Shown here piece after piece: positions 26,119-27,386 of a stretch of 27,386 nucleotides of DNA. The notes below the pieces were generated by a model, which was not told where the DNA came from, did no database searches, and worked only from the letters and a program-made list of their open reading frames with translations. Location: NCBI GenBank assembly GCA_900772845.1, contig CAAGSD010000003.1, forward strand, positions 1 through 27,386, in the 5' to 3' direction. A program made the translations under genes and the position numbers. Every line of letters begins with the position of its first letter. The stretch's first letter is position 1. This DNA comes from Lachnospiraceae bacterium. Its GTDB lineage: Bacteria; Bacillota; Clostridia; Lachnospirales; Lachnospiraceae.

Positions 26119-26242
26119 GGTATACTACATGCTATCCTACATATTCGAAATCATTTATTTTAGTTTTATTACATTCTAAATTTGCCAAATTTTCCGTACA
26201 TATCCCTCCACGGCAATCCCCCGGATTTGCCAATCAAGGCGC

Positions 26243-26277
26243 AAAAAAAAGCAGCAAATCTTTTTCAGACTTACTGC
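26243..26277 (-). terminator. Intrinsic terminator after the orf8-like gene
   Basis: GCAGCAAATCTT (26251-26262) and AGACTTACTGC (26267-26277) form an 11-bp stem with G-T wobbles. On the minus strand it is followed by eight T residues (26243-26250). It lies 50 bases beyond the HTH gene stop codon. Confidence 0.8.
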
Positions 26278-26326
26278 TTGTGTGCCGCTGTGGGGGCGGC
26301 GGGTATTCAGTTTTTAGACAATCCGG

Positions 26327-26515
26327 CTAACGGTCAAGCCGAAACTTAAATTGACTTTCTATGAGTTTTGTCTTGATGTAGTCCTCCATGTCCACGTTGA
26401 AATGCCCGTAGATATGGGAACAATAACGGATATATCCGGCGTAGTGGGAAAGCACTTCGTTCATGGCTTCCGGGTTGCCCTCATGCGCCTTTATTATCGT
26501 TTCGTAGGGGAGCAA
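26327..26515 (-). CDS. Tn916 orf8-like helix-turn-helix protein
   Basis: This 62-residue protein begins (TTG start) LPYETIIKAHEGNPEAMNEVLSHY and ends VDMEDYIKTKLIESQFKFRLDR. It matches the small HTH_16-type proteins that follow the orf7-type sigma factor in Tn916-family conjugative elements; they are thought to help control excision and transfer genes. It overlaps the sigma-factor gene by 35 bases. The start is not certain because no strong ribosome binding site precedes the TTG, but the overlap suggests translational coupling. In intact elements the excisionase and integrase genes follow; here a terminator and non-coding sequence follow instead. Confidence 0.8.
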   Translation of the reverse strand: MLPYETIIKAHEGNPEAMNEVLSHYAGYIRYCSHIYGHFNVDMEDYIKTKLIESQFKFRLDR

Positions 26516-26957
26516 TTTGTTTATGGGAAGTCATCTCCATTTCCCGCCGTATCTGATACAAGGCAAGCCGTATATGCCGCCCTGCGGTACTGCGTGTCTG
26601 CCCGTACTGCTTGCCGATTTCCTTTTGCGTACAATGCTGGAAATAGTAAAGGAAAATTTCTTCCTGCTTCTGCTGGGGTAGCATGGACAGGGCGGCGGCA
26701 AGGGCGGGGTCGCTTAACAAAACAATCTGCCCGCAAGCTGTAAAGGGATAGTCCTCGTTTATTGGCGGCTGTGCAAAGTATTCATCTGTTGTGCCAAACG
26801 GCATAAACTTTTCCTCGGACAGATATTCAAGGGAGATTTCCCGTTTCCATTTGGCATACAGCATACGGGCAGCGTCTATGGAAGCATGGCGAATGACTAT
26901 CCGGCAATAAGCGTTGTGGGTGTATTGGATATGCTCTTTGTATTCTTTCTCGGTCAA
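26481..26957 (-). CDS. Tn916 orf7-like sigma-70-family factor
   Basis: This 158-residue protein has the middle block FTACGQIVLLSDPALAAALSML and then a sigma region 4-like helix-turn-helix, LPQQKQEEIFLYYFQHCTQKEIGKQYGQTRSTAGRHI (quoted in part: QQKQEEIFLYYF and QKEIGKQYG). That is the pattern of the regulatory sigma-like proteins of Tn916-type integrative elements, which activate excision and transfer functions. Translation starts at a TTG with AAAGGGGG upstream, and a strong hairpin precedes that site. It is more GC-rich than the chromosomal genes to the left, consistent with horizontal transfer. It belongs to the element, not to the partner-switch genes 19 kb away. Confidence 0.85.
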   Translation of the reverse strand: MTEKEYKEHIQYTHNAYCRIVIRHASIDAARMLYAKWKREISLEYLSEEKFMPFGTTDEYFAQPPINEDYPFTACGQIVLLSDPALAAALSMLPQQKQEEIFLYYFQHCTQKEIGKQYGQTRSTAGRHIRLALYQIRREMEMTSHKQIAPLRNDNKGA

Positions 26958-26986
26958 GGAAAATCCCCCTTTCTCTGATGATAGTG

Positions 26987-27017
26987 AGGGGCGGCAGCAC
27001 TCCTTGCTGTCGCCCCT
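26987..27017 (-). ncRNA. Strong leader hairpin before the orf7-like gene
   Basis: AGGGGCGGCAGCA (26987-26999) pairs with TGCTGTCGCCCCT (27005-27017) with one wobble pair and a five-base loop. It lies about 30 bases before the TTG start of the sigma-like gene. No T-run follows on the minus strand, so a leader structure fits better than a terminator, but the type is uncertain. Confidence 0.45.
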
Positions 27018-27148
27018 TGATTACCCACCAGCAAGGACAAGCGGGGCTGTCAACGGCAGGCGCATGCCCGTTCATCTTGACCGTTGACTGCTCCGGCTGG
27101 CTTTGCTATTTCTAAACAGAGTAGAAATATCTGATAGATAGTTTGCAA

Positions 27149-27386
27149 TTAGAATTTATCAGCTAAAGCTGCCGCCTGCACACACCCATCTGTCTTGTCA
27201 ATGTCGCCTACATTTACAACTGCCGGAACCATTACCGCACCGACCATTTTCCACTTCAACAATGCAGCCGACCGTTCAAGTGGAACACGAATACCGTCCA
27301 TGACAGATTTATCATCTTCCTCGCAGCAAGTAATGATAGCGTATTCTTTTCCAGAAAGGTCTACCTCTGCATGATAGAATGAAAAC
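27149..27386 (-). CDS. Flavodoxin-family NAD(P)H-dependent reductase, C-terminal part
   Basis: The minus frame from the window edge to a TAA at 27149-27151 gives 78 residues, starting FSFYHAEVDLSGKEYAI and ending GCVQAAALADKF. The block ITCCEEDD, then GIRVPLERSAALLKWKMVG, then VVNVGDIDKTDG is typical of the C-terminal half of small FMN-binding NAD(P)H oxidoreductases (flavodoxin-like fold, usually about 180-210 residues). The N-terminal FMN-binding loop lies outside the window. Such enzymes reduce quinones, azo or nitro compounds. Its position upstream of the orf7-like gene fits cargo of the integrative element. Confidence 0.75.
   Translation of the reverse strand, partial: FSFYHAEVDLSGKEYAIITCCEEDDKSVMDGIRVPLERSAALLKWKMVGAVMVPAVVNVGDIDKTDGCVQAAALADKF

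Noticed and set aside
26481..26957. Sigma-like factor as the missing output partner of the STAS/ATPase switch
   Set aside because: It matches Tn916 orf7 and sits with orf8 in an integrative-element end about 19 kb away, so a functional link has no support.
26827..27075. 82-codon minus frame across the leader of the orf7-like gene
   Set aside because: It overlaps the well-supported sigma-like gene in another frame and runs through the leader hairpin; its sequence is rich in Pro, Cys and Arg with no recognisable fold.

Overview
The window looks like a chromosomal segment from a low-to-moderate GC Gram-positive anaerobe of the class Clostridia, probably a gut Lachnospiraceae-type organism. This rests on strong AGGAGG-type ribosome binding sites, clostripain-family and YitT-family proteins, a LytTR/hybrid-kinase system, Tn916-type conjugative-element genes and overall codon use. 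No 16S gene or tRNA is present, so the taxonomy is inference.

Layout. Bases 1-520 hold the tail of an upstream gene, a strong hairpin and a truncated remnant of an AAA/DUF4143-type ATPase. Bases 528-3946 hold four ordinary genes: a HAD phosphatase (+), and a ketopantoate reductase-family protein, a GNAT acetyltransferase and a YitT/DUF2179 membrane protein (all -). A strong terminator at 4008-4040 separates these from the centrepiece. That is a tightly packed minus-strand operon running from about 19.4 kb down to 4.1 kb, with seven genes in transcription order: membrane acyltransferase-3, MATE exporter fused to a GHKL ATPase domain, a 2,994-residue NRPS (A-T-C-A-T-C-A-T-R), STAS protein, stand-alone RsbW/SpoIIAB-like ATPase, Sfp-type phosphopantetheinyl transferase, and a clostripain-family (C11) lipoprotein protease. 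Starts and stops touch or overlap at several junctions.

The NRPS ends in a thioester reductase, so the predicted product is a three-residue peptide aldehyde (or its cyclised or reduced form). Related gut Clostridia NRPS pathways are known to make peptide aldehydes that inhibit proteases. The new-looking parts are the regulatory and self-protection genes built into the operon. They are a partner-switch pair (STAS plus ATPase) with no sigma factor or PP2C phosphatase, a second copy of the same ATPase module fused to the exporter, and a cysteine protease translationally coupled to the PPTase gene.

The operon promoter has a consensus -10 but no good -35. Just upstream lie two identical 12-bp direct repeats with a 21-bp period, the geometry of LytTR-regulator sites. 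A LytTR response regulator is divergently transcribed from the same intergenic region. A hybrid histidine kinase (7TM-PAS-HisKA-HATPase-REC-HPt) sits tail-to-tail with it. Together they look like a dedicated signal-responsive switch for the operon.

Bases 23203-23898 encode a lipoprotein made of two tandem 86-residue repeats. Bases 24356-26014 encode a Schlafen AlbA_2/HATPase_c_4/winged-helix regulator whose promoter carries TTAACTC palindromes, and the same half-sites recur just after its stop codon. The right edge (26243-27386) is an end of a Tn916-like integrative element (orf8-like, orf7-like sigma factor, a flavodoxin-family cargo gene). No excisionase or integrase follows where they would be expected.
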